Shown one piece after another: positions 1-7,913 of a stretch of 64,000 nucleotides of DNA. Position 1 is the stretch's first letter, and every line of letters starts with the position of its first letter. The notes under the pieces were generated by a model. That model was not told the DNA's origin. It saw only the letters and a program-made list of their open reading frames with translations, and made no database searches. A program made the position numbers and the translations under genes. Source of the stretch: Aurantiacibacter sp. MUD11 (GTDB lineage Bacteria > Pseudomonadota > Alphaproteobacteria > Sphingomonadales > Sphingomonadaceae); the NCBI RefSeq assembly GCF_026967575.1, contig NZ_CP114054.1:1240001-1304000 (forward strand), given 5' to 3'.

Positions 1-1
1 T

Positions 2-619
2 TCGCGCCTCTGCCACGACATGCTCAGCCCCGTCGGTGCGCTCAACAACGGGTTGGAACTGCTGGCGGAAGAGAAGGACCCGACGATGCGGCAGCGCTGC
101 CTCGACCTGCTGGAGCAGAGCGCGCGCATTTCCGCGCACAAGCTGAAATTCTTCCGCCTCGCCTATGGCGCCGCCGGCGGCTTCGGCGAGCAGGTACCGG
201 TCGAGGAACCGCGCGAGCTGCTGGCCGCGCTGACCAGCAACGACGAACGCCTGACGCTGGATTGGGCGGTCGGCGAGGCGAGCCTGTCCAAGCCGGCCGT
301 GAAGGTGCTGCTGAACCTGGCCGCCATGGGCCTCGATTCCCTGGTACGCGGCGGCACGCTGTCGGTCGGCGCGGAGCGGAACGACGGCAATACGGAAATC
401 GCCATCCGCGCCTCCGGCCCGCGCGTCGCTTTCGACGCCAATATCGGCAAGGCGCTGGAAGGCAGCCTCGCCCCGGAAGAACTGTCCGGCCGCACGGCCC
501 CGGCACACATGATCCGGCTGATCGTCGACCGCGATGGCGGCGCGGTGCAGTATCACCATGGTGAAGGAGCGCTGGTGCTCGGCGCGGTCCTGCCTGATCC
601 AGAGGGCCTGATCGGCTGA
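2..619 (+). CDS. chpT: Histidine phosphotransferase ChpT (5' end outside window)
   Basis: ChpT relays phosphate from the hybrid kinase CckA to the cell-cycle regulators CtrA and CpdR in the cytoplasm. The frame is open from base 2 with no start, so the gene begins upstream. The first visible residues include CHDMLSPVGALNNGLELL, the H-box helix of the family; the His at bases 14-16 is the expected phospho-acceptor. The remaining ~150 residues match the degenerate kinase-like C-terminal domain, without recognisable ATP-binding N or G boxes, as expected for a pseudo-kinase phosphotransferase. The stop at 617-619 is followed after 4 bases by an amidase gene, suggesting co-transcription. ChpT is typical of alphaproteobacteria and supports the taxonomic placement. 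Confidence 0.9.
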   Translation, partial: SRLCHDMLSPVGALNNGLELLAEEKDPTMRQRCLDLLEQSARISAHKLKFFRLAYGAAGGFGEQVPVEEPRELLAALTSNDERLTLDWAVGEASLSKPAVKVLLNLAAMGLDSLVRGGTLSVGAERNDGNTEIAIRASGPRVAFDANIGKALEGSLAPEELSGRTAPAHMIRLIVDRDGGAVQYHHGEGALVLGAVLPDPEGLIG

Positions 620-623
620 TCCG

Positions 624-1331
624 ATGCGGGACGAACTGGTCCATCGCGAACAGCTCTCGCCCAACTTCGACGAGCGCAGCCTGCCGATTTCGATGGTGGT
701 GCTGCACTATACCGAGATGAAGCCGGTCGAGACCGCGCTGGAGAGGATGTGCGACCCGGAAGCCAAGGTCAGCGCGCATTACTGCATCACCGAGGAAGGC
801 GAGGTCATCCGCCTGGTGCCGGAAAACAAGCGCGCCTGGCACGCCGGGCTGTCCTACTGGCGCGGGCACAAGGATGTGAACTCGGCCAGCATCGGGATCG
901 AGCTGGACCATCCCGGCCACGCGCTGGGCTATCGCGAATTCACCGATGCGCAGTTCGAGGCTCTCGTCCCGCTGCTGGGCCGCATCGTGAAGGAACACGA
1001 CATTCCGCGCGCCAATGTGGTCGGCCATTCGGACGTGGCACCGGCGCGCAAGATCGATCCCGGCGAGCTGTTTCCGTGGGACCGGCTGGCCGAATATCAC
1101 CTCTGCCTGGCGCGTCCGACCAAGCTGGAGCGCGGCGATCCGTTCGACAACGATGCCAGTTTCTACCTCGCGCTGGAGCGGTTCGGATACGACATCACCG
1201 ACGGTCACAAGGCCGTGGAGGCCTTCCAGCGCCGCTGGCGACCGGAAATGATCAATGGCGTAGTCGACGGCGAGGTGCGTGCGATCCTTTTCCAATTGCT
1301 CTTGGATCGCGACCGCGGACTCACTAGATAG
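624..1331 (+). CDS. N-acetylmuramoyl-L-alanine amidase (Amidase_2, AmiD-like)
   Basis: Zinc amidase predicted to cleave the bond between N-acetylmuramic acid and L-alanine in peptidoglycan or muropeptides. An Amidase_2 domain covers about residues 20-160. The expected zinc ligands are visible: His in VVLHYTE (near 28), His in VVGHSDVAP (near 135) and Asp in KIDPGELFPW (near 145). The C-terminal ~70 residues look like a small helical peptidoglycan-binding domain, as in AmiD. No signal peptide is seen, so it may act in the cytoplasm on recycled muropeptides like AmpD, or be exported by an unrecognised route. It starts 4 bases after chpT and its stop nearly touches the RNase P RNA gene. Confidence 0.85.
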   Translation: MRDELVHREQLSPNFDERSLPISMVVLHYTEMKPVETALERMCDPEAKVSAHYCITEEGEVIRLVPENKRAWHAGLSYWRGHKDVNSASIGIELDHPGHALGYREFTDAQFEALVPLLGRIVKEHDIPRANVVGHSDVAPARKIDPGELFPWDRLAEYHLCLARPTKLERGDPFDNDASFYLALERFGYDITDGHKAVEAFQRRWRPEMINGVVDGEVRAILFQLLLDRDRGLTR

Positions 1332-1333
1332 GG

Positions 1334-1752
1334 CCTGCCGGGGAGCCGGGCAGCCGCGGTGTCATTGTCCTTTTGGGCAAGATACCGAGGAAAGTCCGGG
1401 CTCCACGAAACAAGGGTGGCGGGTAACGCCCGCCGCGGGTAACCGCAGGGAAAGTGCCACAGAGAGTATACCGCCGATGGCCCCTAAAGGGCACAGGCAA
1501 GGGTGAAAGGGTGCGGCAAGAGCGCACCGGGGACCTGGTGACAGGGCCCGCATGGCAAACCCCACCCGGAGCAAGACCGCATAGGGGTCTCGCGCCTGGC
1601 GACAGGCAGGAGCGTTTCGCTCCGAGAGATCCGGGTTGGTCGCTGGAGCGTCGGGAGCAATCCCGCGCGTAAGATGAATGGCTGCCCCCGCAGCGCTGGT
1701 CGGCAACGAAACCGGCTGCGGGACAGAACCCGGCTTACAGGCTCCCCGGCAC
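1334..1752 (+). ncRNA. rnpB: RNase P RNA (type A)
   Basis: Catalytic RNA of ribonuclease P, which matures tRNA 5' ends. The universally conserved elements are present: GAGGAAAGTCCGGGCTCC near 1386-1404 (P4 5' side) and ACAGAACCCGGCTTACAGG near 1723-1741 (P4 3' side). P1 is a perfect 10-bp pairing of 1337-1346 with 1741-1750, and P2 pairs CAGCCG near 1351 with CGGCTG near 1711. Length of about 420 nt is usual. The exact ends are inferred from P1. The gene starts 2-3 bases after the amidase stop codon and ends against the stop codon of the convergent phosphatase gene, leaving no room for a separate terminator. Confidence 0.96.
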
Positions 1753-1753
1753 C

Positions 1754-2563
1754 TTACTGGCTGACCAGGCTACCCGAAATCGAGATACTGCCCTCACCGT
1801 CGTCAATCGCGGAGAGGAAACGGCGTGACTGCCCTTCAAGCACCAGCGCCGTCAGCCGGCCGTGCATGTAGGCACCGGTATCGATACCGATCCGGTTCCC
1901 TTGGTCGACCGGTTCCTCGGCAATGGTGTGGCCATGCACCACGACGAATTCATGCGGTTCCTGATGGCTCAGGAACGGTTCGCGGATCCACCGCAGCTTG
2001 CCGACATTCTGCTGCTCGAGCGGCACGCCCGGTTCGATGCCGGCGTGCACGAACAGGTAGTCACCGATCCTGATCATGTCCTCGAAGCCGGCGATGAAAT
2101 CGAGGTCTTCCTGCGGCACCGCCGCGGCCATCATCTCCTGGACCTCGTCGATCGATGCGCGCGTATAGGCCTTCTTGTCCAAGCCGTAACTCAACACCGT
2201 TTCCCGCCCGCCATGGCGCAGGAAGTGGCGCAGCATGTCGAGATTGTCGAAGCTGCGGAGGAACATTTCCTCGTGGTTGCCGATCAGCACGCGCACCTTG
2301 CGAAACTTCATCCACTCCCGCGCGAGGGCGATGACGTTGATGCTGTCGGGTCCGCGATCGACCAGGTCGCCCAGCAGGATCACGGTCGTATCGGCCGGGC
2401 CGGCATCGCGATTGTCCTGCTCGATCGCCTCGATCAGCGAAATGAACAGATCGCTGCGGCCGTGGATGTCGCCCACGGCATAGACGCGTTCGCCCTCCGG
2501 CACGCTCGCCGTGATATGCGGAAGCTCGGGCTCCGCCTTCTTGGATCGAAAGAATTGGAACAT
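1754..2563 (-). CDS. Metallophosphoesterase, serine/threonine phosphatase (PPP) family
   Basis: A 269-residue calcineurin-like phosphatase. The metal-binding signatures are intact and in order: GDIHGR (31-36), GDLVDRG (65-71), GNHE (95-98), then His in VHAG and VVHGHT toward the C-terminus. These coordinate two metal ions for hydrolysis of phosphoprotein or dinucleoside polyphosphate substrates; the actual substrate cannot be told from sequence. The open frame extends 356 codons further upstream, but the ATG at 2561-2563 begins a normal MFQFFRSKK-type N-terminus and the extension is antisense to the porin gene. The 3' end abuts rnpB. It is divergent from the porin across a 285-bp region rich in palindromes. 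Confidence 0.88.
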   Translation of the reverse strand: MFQFFRSKKAEPELPHITASVPEGERVYAVGDIHGRSDLFISLIEAIEQDNRDAGPADTTVILLGDLVDRGPDSINVIALAREWMKFRKVRVLIGNHEEMFLRSFDNLDMLRHFLRHGGRETVLSYGLDKKAYTRASIDEVQEMMAAAVPQEDLDFIAGFEDMIRIGDYLFVHAGIEPGVPLEQQNVGKLRWIREPFLSHQEPHEFVVVHGHTIAEEPVDQGNRIGIDTGAYMHGRLTALVLEGQSRRFLSAIDDGEGSISISGSLVSQ

Positions 2564-2594
2564 CGTCGTCAGTTCACACCCACATAGTGACAAC

Positions 2595-2606
2595 GCACGA
2601 GCGTGC
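2595..2606. promoter_or_regulatory. Inverted repeat upstream of metallophosphatase
   Basis: GCACG, 2-base spacer, CGTGC: a perfect 5-bp dyad 32 bases upstream of the phosphatase start codon. It is short, so it could be a regulator half-site pair or chance. Confidence 0.3.
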
Positions 2607-2702
2607 AATCGGTTGGCGAGACTGACGCGGAAATATCGATTCGAACTGTCACGGTGCTGAATGTGATGCCAAAAACACACACATTCATAGCGCCACTGCG
2701 AC

Positions 2703-2755
2703 ATTGCGCAATTTCTCTTGTGCATTGCACAATGAGTGTGCATGTTCGTTGCGCA
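2703..2755. promoter_or_regulatory. Cluster of palindromes (TTGYGCA family) between phosphatase and porin
   Basis: The 2564-2848 divergent intergenic region is visibly more AT-rich than its surroundings. It contains a perfect 10-bp palindrome ATTGCGCAAT (2703-2712), a perfect 15-bp palindrome TTGTGCATTGCACAA (2718-2732) and a further TTGCGCA (2749-2755). All share the half-site TTGYGCA. The spacing and repetition look like an operator array controlling the porin and/or the phosphatase. The binding protein is unknown. Confidence 0.5.
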
Positions 2756-2848
2756 TTCACGGAGAATGGGCACACAAACGAGGCCCTCACGTGAGTAGCG
2801 CAGGTGGGACGAAGCATTGTTCACCACAAGCAATTGAGGAAATTGCCC

Positions 2849-3586
2849 ATGCTTACGTCCGTCCGCAGCCTCACGGCTGCTTCTGTTTTCGCACTTTCCA
2901 CTGCCCTCGCGGCTCCTGCAATGGCGCAGGACGATGATGATGGCGGTATCGGTGTCGAACTCTCCGGCAATGTTGCCATCGTTTCCGACTACCGTTTCCG
3001 CGGCGTCTCCTTCTCCGACGGCGATATCGCGCTGCAGGGCGGCATCGACGCTGCCATCGGCGGTTTCTATGTCGGTACCTGGGGTTCGACCATCAGCGGC
3101 GGCTCCGCCTACGGCGAGCTCGAGCTCGACGTCTACGCCGGTTATGCCGGTGAAGCCGGCGCCATCACCTACGATGTCGGCCTGCTGTACTACATCTACC
3201 CGACCGGCGACGTCGCCGGCTTCGACAGCGACTACTTCGAACCCTACGCCTCGATCGGCACCACGCTCGGCCCGGTGGGCGCGACCGTCGGTGTCGCCTA
3301 TGCCTGGGAACAGGATTCGCTGGGCGGCGGTGACAACTTCTACATCTACACCGATCTGGAAGCTGGCATCCCCGACACGCCGATCACCCTGAGCGCGCAC
3401 CTCGGCTACACCGATGGCGTGTTCGCCACCGACCTGGACGGCGACTCGCTCGATTGGGGTCTTGGCGCATCGTTCGCCGTGACTGACAGCCTGTCGCTCG
3501 GCGTGAACTACGTCGACACCGAAGGCCCGAGCATCGAAGATTTCACCGACGCCGGTTTCTTCTTCACCATCGGTTACTCGATGTAA
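2849..3586 (+). CDS. TorF-family putative outer-membrane porin
   Basis: A 245-residue outer-membrane beta-barrel protein of the TorF / Gcw_chp family. The N-terminus is a classic signal peptide, with cleavage expected after APAMA, followed by an acidic QDDDD stretch. The rest alternates short hydrophobic/aromatic beta strands with Gly/Asp-rich turns and ends in FFFTIGYSM, close to the aromatic C-terminal signature for outer-membrane insertion. An in-frame GTG 45 bases upstream would extend the protein, but the ATG at 2849 gives a proper signal peptide and follows GAGGA at 2836-2840. Solute specificity cannot be read from sequence. A strong intrinsic terminator follows. Confidence 0.85.
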   Translation: MLTSVRSLTAASVFALSTALAAPAMAQDDDDGGIGVELSGNVAIVSDYRFRGVSFSDGDIALQGGIDAAIGGFYVGTWGSTISGGSAYGELELDVYAGYAGEAGAITYDVGLLYYIYPTGDVAGFDSDYFEPYASIGTTLGPVGATVGVAYAWEQDSLGGGDNFYIYTDLEAGIPDTPITLSAHLGYTDGVFATDLDGDSLDWGLGASFAVTDSLSLGVNYVDTEGPSIEDFTDAGFFFTIGYSM

Positions 3587-3614
3587 CCAGTTTCGCTCGC
3601 AAGCGAGGAACGGG

Positions 3615-3650
3615 AGGGCCCGTACCGGCAACGGTGCGGGCCCTTTCGTT
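3615..3650 (+). terminator. Intrinsic terminator after porin
   Basis: A 13-bp stem (3615-3627 with 3632-3644, one G-T pair) with a 4-base loop is followed by TTCGTTT. It lies 28 bases after the porin stop and before the convergent SIMPL gene. Confidence 0.85.
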
Positions 3651-3668
3651 TGGGCGAGCGACAGGCGC

Positions 3669-4409
3669 CTAGTCGAGCATGAAGTCGACGGTGGTCACCA
3701 CCCGTACCTTCTTGAACGGCGAATCGGCGGCACCCCAGCCGTCGGCATCGCCATCGCGTGCGGTGATGGAGAAATAGCCCTGCGTGGCGCGGCGGATGCT
3801 GCCGACGTCCGCGCCCGAATCCAGCGCAAACTGTTCTGCCGCGGCGCGCGCGTCCTGCGTCGCCTCCGCCACCATTTCCGGCTTGATGTCGTTGAGCCCG
3901 GTGAAGGTGAAGCTCATGTTCGAGCTTTGCAGCAGCACTCCGCGGCGCACCAGTTCGAACTCCTGCCGCACCGCCTGCTGGGCGCGCTCGATGTCCTCGG
4001 TGCGCAGGCTCATCCGCTGGTTCACGGTATAGCGCGTGATCCCGTCATCGGGGGTGTAGCTGGACGCGTTCACCGACACGGGCTGGAGGGCATCCCCCGG
4101 AAATCCCAGGTCGGCGAAGAACTCGCGCAACTGCTCGGTATCGCGGTCCACGCTGTTCTGGGCGGCTGCCAGGTTCCCCGCCGTGGCGGAGTAGGACAGC
4201 GTCCACACCGCCAGGTCGGCCACGACGTCACGCTCCGCCAGGCCGCGCACCGTCACCGTGCGATCCGCCATCTTGGCCCGCACCAGCCCGTCTCCGGTCA
4301 TGAAACCGCCCACGGCAAGCCCGATGGCCAGTATTCCCGAAGCGAGGACCAGCGGCCTCTTCCAGAAAGCGGTGGCTTGGGGCGTTGTCTCGTCGCTATA
4401 GTCGGTCAT
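3669..4409 (-). CDS. SIMPL domain (DUF541) periplasmic protein
   Basis: A 246-residue protein with a short cytoplasmic N-terminus, one transmembrane segment or uncleaved signal anchor at about residues 19-40, and a SIMPL (DUF541) domain over the rest. The domain carries its usual opening, TVTVRGLAERDVVADLAVW, and the conserved C-terminal region with VRVVTTVDFML. The family is widespread in Gram-negative bacteria and has been linked to oxidative stress protection, but its molecular function is unresolved. It sits between the porin terminator and a divergent glyoxalase gene, 89 bases away, with no operon partner. Confidence 0.85.
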   Translation of the reverse strand: MTDYSDETTPQATAFWKRPLVLASGILAIGLAVGGFMTGDGLVRAKMADRTVTVRGLAERDVVADLAVWTLSYSATAGNLAAAQNSVDRDTEQLREFFADLGFPGDALQPVSVNASSYTPDDGITRYTVNQRMSLRTEDIERAQQAVRQEFELVRRGVLLQSSNMSFTFTGLNDIKPEMVAEATQDARAAAEQFALDSGADVGSIRRATQGYFSITARDGDADGWGAADSPFKKVRVVTTVDFMLD

Positions 4410-4498
4410 GGCTGCTCTCCCGGTTGGCGTGTGATGATGTCACCTAAGGTTTGAGCGATGAACCGTGTTTGAATAGCGACGAATGGAGTTCCTGACTG

Positions 4499-4936
4499 AT
4501 GGTCAAATACCTGCACACGATGATCCGGGTGAGCGATCTCGATGCCACGATCGACTTCTTCAAGCTGATCGGGCTGGAGGAAGTAAAGCGGAAGGATGTC
4601 GAGGCCGGGCGCTTCACGCTCGTCTTCCTTGCCGCGCCGGGCCAGAAGGACGTTGCCGAGGTGGAACTGACCTATAACTGGCCGCCCGAAGACGGCAGCG
4701 CACCGGAGGAATACACCGGCGGTCGCAACTTCGGCCACCTCGCCTACCGGGTGGAGAATATCTACGAGACCTGCCAGCGCCTGATGGACGCCGGCGTCAC
4801 CATCAATCGCCCCCCGCGCGATGGCCACATGGCCTTCGTCCGCTCCCCCGACGGCATCTCCGTGGAACTGCTGCAGGACGGTCATCTCGAGCCGCAGGAG
4901 CCCTGGGCGAGCATGGGGAATATCGGCAGCTGGTAG
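4499..4936 (+). CDS. gloA: Lactoylglutathione lyase (glyoxalase I)
   Basis: Converts the hemithioacetal of methylglyoxal and glutathione to S-lactoylglutathione in the cytoplasm. It is a 145-residue VOC-fold protein of normal bacterial length. The four metal ligands of nickel-type glyoxalase I line up as His6, Glu56, His80 ([11 protein letters not shown]) and Glu123 (GISVELLQ). The start at 4499 gives [11 protein letters not shown], typical of the family. It lies 54 bases upstream of der on the same strand. Confidence 0.93.
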   Translation: MVKYLHTMIRVSDLDATIDFFKLIGLEEVKRKDVEAGRFTLVFLAAPGQKDVAEVELTYNWPPEDGSAPEEYTGGRNFGHLAYRVENIYETCQRLMDAGVTINRPPRDGHMAFVRSPDGISVELLQDGHLEPQEPWASMGNIGSW

Positions 4937-4990
4937 GTTTGCGGTGAGGTCACCCTTGCCAAGCACCCTGCAAAGCGCCACCTGCGCCGC

Positions 4991-6487
4991 ATGAAACCGC
5001 GCAAGCTCCCCCAGGTGGTCATCATTGGCCGCCCCAATGTCGGCAAGTCGACCATGTTCAACCGCCTGGTTGGCAAGCGGCTGGCGCTGGTCGATGACCA
5101 GCCGGGCGTCACGCGTGACCGGCGCATGGGCGAAGCCGGCCTGCTGGGGCTGGAGTTCGAAGCGGTCGACACCGCCGGCTGGGAGAACGAGGACGATGCC
5201 TCCCTCCCCGGCCGAATGCGCGCACAGACGCAGGTTTCGCTGAAGGGCGCAGACGCAGCGCTGTTCGTGATCGACGCGCGCGCCGGGCTGACCCCGCTGG
5301 ACGAGGAAATCGGCCAGTGGCTGCGCGAGCAGGAAGTGCCTGTCGTCCTCGTCGCCAACAAGTCGGAAGGCAGCGCGGGCGAGGCGGGCATCCTCGAAAG
5401 CTATTCGCTGGGCCTGGGCGACCCTGTGCCGATCAGCGCCGAGCATGGCGAAGGCATTGCCGATCTCTATTCCGCCCTGATCCCGCTGATCGGCGAGAAG
5501 GCCGAACAGCTGGAACTGGAAGCCGAGGCCGAAGCCGCCATCGCCGCTGACGAAGCCGCCAAGCGCGCCGCGGAGGCTGCCGAAGCAGGCGAGGAGCTGG
5601 TCGAGATCGACCCCACGGCTCCGCTCAGCCTCGCCATCGTCGGGCGCCCGAACGCCGGCAAGTCCACGCTGATCAACCGCCTGTTGCAGGAAGACCGCCT
5701 GCTGACCGGCCCGGAAGCGGGGATCACCCGCGATTCCATCGCCGTCGACTGGCGCTGGACCGATCCGGAATCGGGCGAAGAGCGGATCATCAAGCTGATC
5801 GACACCGCCGGCATGCGCAAGCGCGCCAAGGTGGTCGACAAGCTGGAGAAGCTCTCGGTCGCCGATGGCTTGCGCGCCGTGGACTACGCCGAAGTCGTGG
5901 TCTTGCTGCTGGATGCGACGCGCGGGCTTGAAGTGCAGGACCTCAAGATCGCCAACCAGGTGCTCGAGGAAGGCCGGGCACTGATGATCGCGATCAACAA
6001 GTGGGACATTGCCGAGGACCCCTCTGCGCTGTTCAACGGCATTCGCGCCGCGCTCGAAGAAGGTCTCGCCCAGCTGCGCGGCGTGCCGCTGTTCGCGGTC
6101 TCCGCCATGACCGGCAAGGGCCTCGACCAGATGCTGGCCGCCGCCTTCAAGCTGCGCGACGACTGGAGCCGCCGCGTCCCGACGGCTGCGCTCAACCGCT
6201 GGTTCGACGATGCGCTGGCTGCCAACCCGCCGCCCGCGCCGGGCGGCCGGCGGATCAAGCTGCGCTACATCACCCAGGTCGGCACGCGCCCGCCGCGCTT
6301 TGTCATTTTCGGCACGCGGCTGGACGACCTGCCGGCCAGCTACGAACGCTACCTGCTCAACGGCATCCGCAAGCAACTGGGCTTCGGCGCCGTGCCCGTG
6401 CGGCTGACGCTCAAGTCACCGAAGAATCCCTATGATTCAAACAAGGGTGGCGGCGGCAAGTTCAGCGGCGGGCAGGGTCGCGACTAG
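4991..6487 (+). CDS. der: Ribosome biogenesis GTPase Der (EngA)
   Basis: Tandem-GTPase factor needed for 50S subunit assembly. Two complete G domains are visible: the first begins with GRPNVGKS at 13-20, the second with GRPNAGKS near 218-225. Each has a DTAGW/DTAGM G3 motif, and NK(S/W)-type G4 motifs are visible (NKSE and NKWD). A C-terminal KH-like domain covers about 380-480. Between the G domains is an unusually Ala/Glu-rich linker of about 40 residues (roughly 175-210). Length is 498 residues, slightly longer than the common ~440-490. The Gly/Lys-rich tail (KGGGGKFSGG) is a common basic ending. DUF2721 follows after 9 bases. Confidence 0.96.
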   Translation: MKPRKLPQVVIIGRPNVGKSTMFNRLVGKRLALVDDQPGVTRDRRMGEAGLLGLEFEAVDTAGWENEDDASLPGRMRAQTQVSLKGADAALFVIDARAGLTPLDEEIGQWLREQEVPVVLVANKSEGSAGEAGILESYSLGLGDPVPISAEHGEGIADLYSALIPLIGEKAEQLELEAEAEAAIAADEAAKRAAEAAEAGEELVEIDPTAPLSLAIVGRPNAGKSTLINRLLQEDRLLTGPEAGITRDSIAVDWRWTDPESGEERIIKLIDTAGMRKRAKVVDKLEKLSVADGLRAVDYAEVVVLLLDATRGLEVQDLKIANQVLEEGRALMIAINKWDIAEDPSALFNGIRAALEEGLAQLRGVPLFAVSAMTGKGLDQMLAAAFKLRDDWSRRVPTAALNRWFDDALAANPPPAPGGRRIKLRYITQVGTRPPRFVIFGTRLDDLPASYERYLLNGIRKQLGFGAVPVRLTLKSPKNPYDSNKGGGGKFSGGQGRD

Positions 6488-6496
6488 GGAGCAGCC

Positions 6497-7018
6497 ATGC
6501 TCGATACGCTTTCCATTGCCGGCGACCTGATCGAACGCACGTCGAGCACGCTGCGGGTGCAGAACATCGTCCAGCTCAGCCTGGCACCGGTATTCCTGCT
6601 GGCCGCGATCGGTGCGGTGCTGAACGTGATGAACACCCGATTGGGCTGGCTGATCGACCGGATCGACCAGATCGAGCGGCGCCTGATCAAGGGCAGCGCC
6701 GGTCGCGAGGGCGAGGAACTGCCGGCCCTGCGCCAGCGGCAGAGCTATGCGCAGTGGGCGGTCAACCTCACCACTTCCGCCGCGCTGACCATCTGCCTGG
6801 TGATCGCCGCGCTGTTCGTCTCCGCCTTCATCCGTCCGCAGATCGGCAGCGTGGTCGCGCTGGCGTGGATCGCCACCATGGCGCAGGTGTTCGCCGCGCT
6901 GACGCTATTCCTGATGGAAACCCGTCTCGCCACCGCCAACGCGCGCGAGCGCCGCCTGCGCAGCCGCGAGATTATCGAGCGGCAGGCAGGCGAGGATAGC
7001 GGAAGCGAGGAAGGCTAG
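6497..7018 (+). CDS. DUF2721 membrane protein
   Basis: A 173-residue membrane protein. Hydrophobic segments lie at about residues 25-45, 92-115 and 120-140, separated by a charged cytoplasmic stretch rich in Arg and Glu (DRIDQIERRL). The arrangement and the N-terminal NIVQLSLAPVFLLAAIG match DUF2721 family proteins, which have no established function. It starts 9 bases after der, so it is probably co-transcribed. Its stop overlaps the bacterioferritin stop by 4 bases (CTAG) in convergent orientation. Confidence 0.75.
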   Translation: MLDTLSIAGDLIERTSSTLRVQNIVQLSLAPVFLLAAIGAVLNVMNTRLGWLIDRIDQIERRLIKGSAGREGEELPALRQRQSYAQWAVNLTTSAALTICLVIAALFVSAFIRPQIGSVVALAWIATMAQVFAALTLFLMETRLATANARERRLRSREIIERQAGEDSGSEEG

Positions 7019-7506
7019 CCCTCCTCGCCGTCTCCGGCAGGATTGCTGTTCAGCTGCACGTAGTTCTGCAGGCCCATGCGCTCGATCATGTCGAACTGCG
7101 TCTCGAGGAAGTCGACGTGCTCTTCCTCGCTCGAGAGGATGCTGGCGAACAGGTCGCGGCTGACATAGTCGCGCACGCTCTCGCAGTGTTCGATGGCATC
7201 GCGCAGCAGCGGGATGGCTTCGTTCTCCATCGCCAGGTCGGCCTTGAGGATCTCCTCCACCGTCTCACCCACCTTCAGCTTGTGCATGGCCTGGAAGTTG
7301 GGGAGGCCGTTGAGGAACAGGATGCGCTCCGCCAGCTGGTCGGCGTGCTTCATCTCGTCGATCGACTCGTGGCGTTCGTATTCAGCCAGCTTGTGCACGC
7401 CCCAGTCGTCCAGCACGCGATAATGCAGCCAGTACTGGTTGATCGCGGTCAGCTCGTTGGTGAGCGCCTTGTTGAGGAATTCGATGACCTTCTCGTCACC
7501 CTTCAT
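7015..7506 (-). CDS. bfr: Bacterioferritin
   Basis: Heme-containing iron-storage subunit that assembles into a 24-mer cage in the cytoplasm. All ferroxidase ligands are present: Glu18, Glu51, His54, Glu94, Glu127 and His130. Met52 (HESIDEMKHAD), the axial heme ligand at subunit interfaces, is also conserved, so this is a true Bfr rather than a plain ferritin. Length 163 residues; the start MKGDEKVIEFLN at 7506 is the family's standard N-terminus, and an in-frame extension to 7560 is not supported. The Bfd ferredoxin gene lies 135 bases upstream in the same orientation, with a possible Fur-type box between them. Confidence 0.96.
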   Translation of the reverse strand: MKGDEKVIEFLNKALTNELTAINQYWLHYRVLDDWGVHKLAEYERHESIDEMKHADQLAERILFLNGLPNFQAMHKLKVGETVEEILKADLAMENEAIPLLRDAIEHCESVRDYVSRDLFASILSSEEEHVDFLETQFDMIERMGLQNYVQLNSNPAGDGEEG

Positions 7507-7614
7507 GTGATGTCTCCCGGCTCGTGTGCGTGATGCATTCTTGCTCGCGCGGGCGCGCATTTGGCAAGCGAAACCGGGCCGGAAACATGCGAAAAACCGC
7601 AGAAATCTGCGCTA

Positions 7615-7631
7615 ATGCGAATGCGTATCAG
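7615..7631 (-). promoter_or_regulatory. Possible Fur-type box upstream of bfr
   Basis: Read on the minus strand, this 17-mer matches the well-formed box at 62662-62678 at 12 of 17 positions. It lies about 110 bases upstream of the bfr start. It is weaker than the box upstream of bfd. Confidence 0.35.
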
Positions 7632-7641
7632 GATAGGAAAA

Positions 7642-7833
7642 TCAGGCCGCTTCGAGCGGCTGCGGCAGGGCTGCGCGCTCTTCCGCGATCAGCTCTTCCG
7701 CCTCGTCGAGACAATGGCCGCAGTTCGGTCGCTTGCCGAGCTTGGCATAGACCGTTTCCGCACAACCATCGTGCTGCCGCGCGGCCTGGCGCAGTTCGCA
7801 TTCACGGATGGCATTGCAGACGCAGGTGTACAT
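7642..7833 (-). CDS. bfd: Bacterioferritin-associated ferredoxin (Bfd)
   Basis: Small [2Fe-2S] protein that delivers electrons to Bfr to reduce and release stored iron. The 63-residue sequence has the Bfd/Fer2_BFD cysteine pattern, CxC near the start (Cys4, Cys6) and CxxC (Cys38, Cys41) in PNCGHC. A fifth Cys (24) is outside the pattern. The N-terminus MYTCVCNAIRE is typical. It is encoded just upstream of bfr in the same direction, and a 17-bp Fur-like palindrome lies 62 bases ahead of its start codon, so iron-dependent control is likely. Confidence 0.92.
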   Translation of the reverse strand: MYTCVCNAIRECELRQAARQHDGCAETVYAKLGKRPNCGHCLDEAEELIAEERAALPQPLEAA

Positions 7834-7894
7834 GCGGGGCGATTCTCTCTTTCGCCTGCGAAATTACTGCGAATGGGTTGCAATAGCAAGTGTC

Positions 7895-7911
7895 TTGCGA
7901 ATAATTCTCAA
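7895..7911. promoter_or_regulatory. Fur-type iron box upstream of bfd
   Basis: TTGCGAATAATTCTCAA is a 17-bp palindrome with a single mismatched pair. It shares the core AATNATTCTCAA with the box ahead of the TonB receptor at 62662. It sits between the end of the DUF418 gene and bfd. Confidence 0.65.
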
Positions 7912-7913
7912 AA

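Noticed and set aside
1362..1706. 114-codon minus-strand frame inside rnpB
   Set aside because: The sequence is fully explained as RNase P RNA by conserved P4 elements and P1 pairing.
4406..6376. 656-codon open frame antisense to der
   Set aside because: High GC makes long antisense frames common; the translation is His/Arg/Gln-rich low-complexity and the plus strand encodes a full Der protein.
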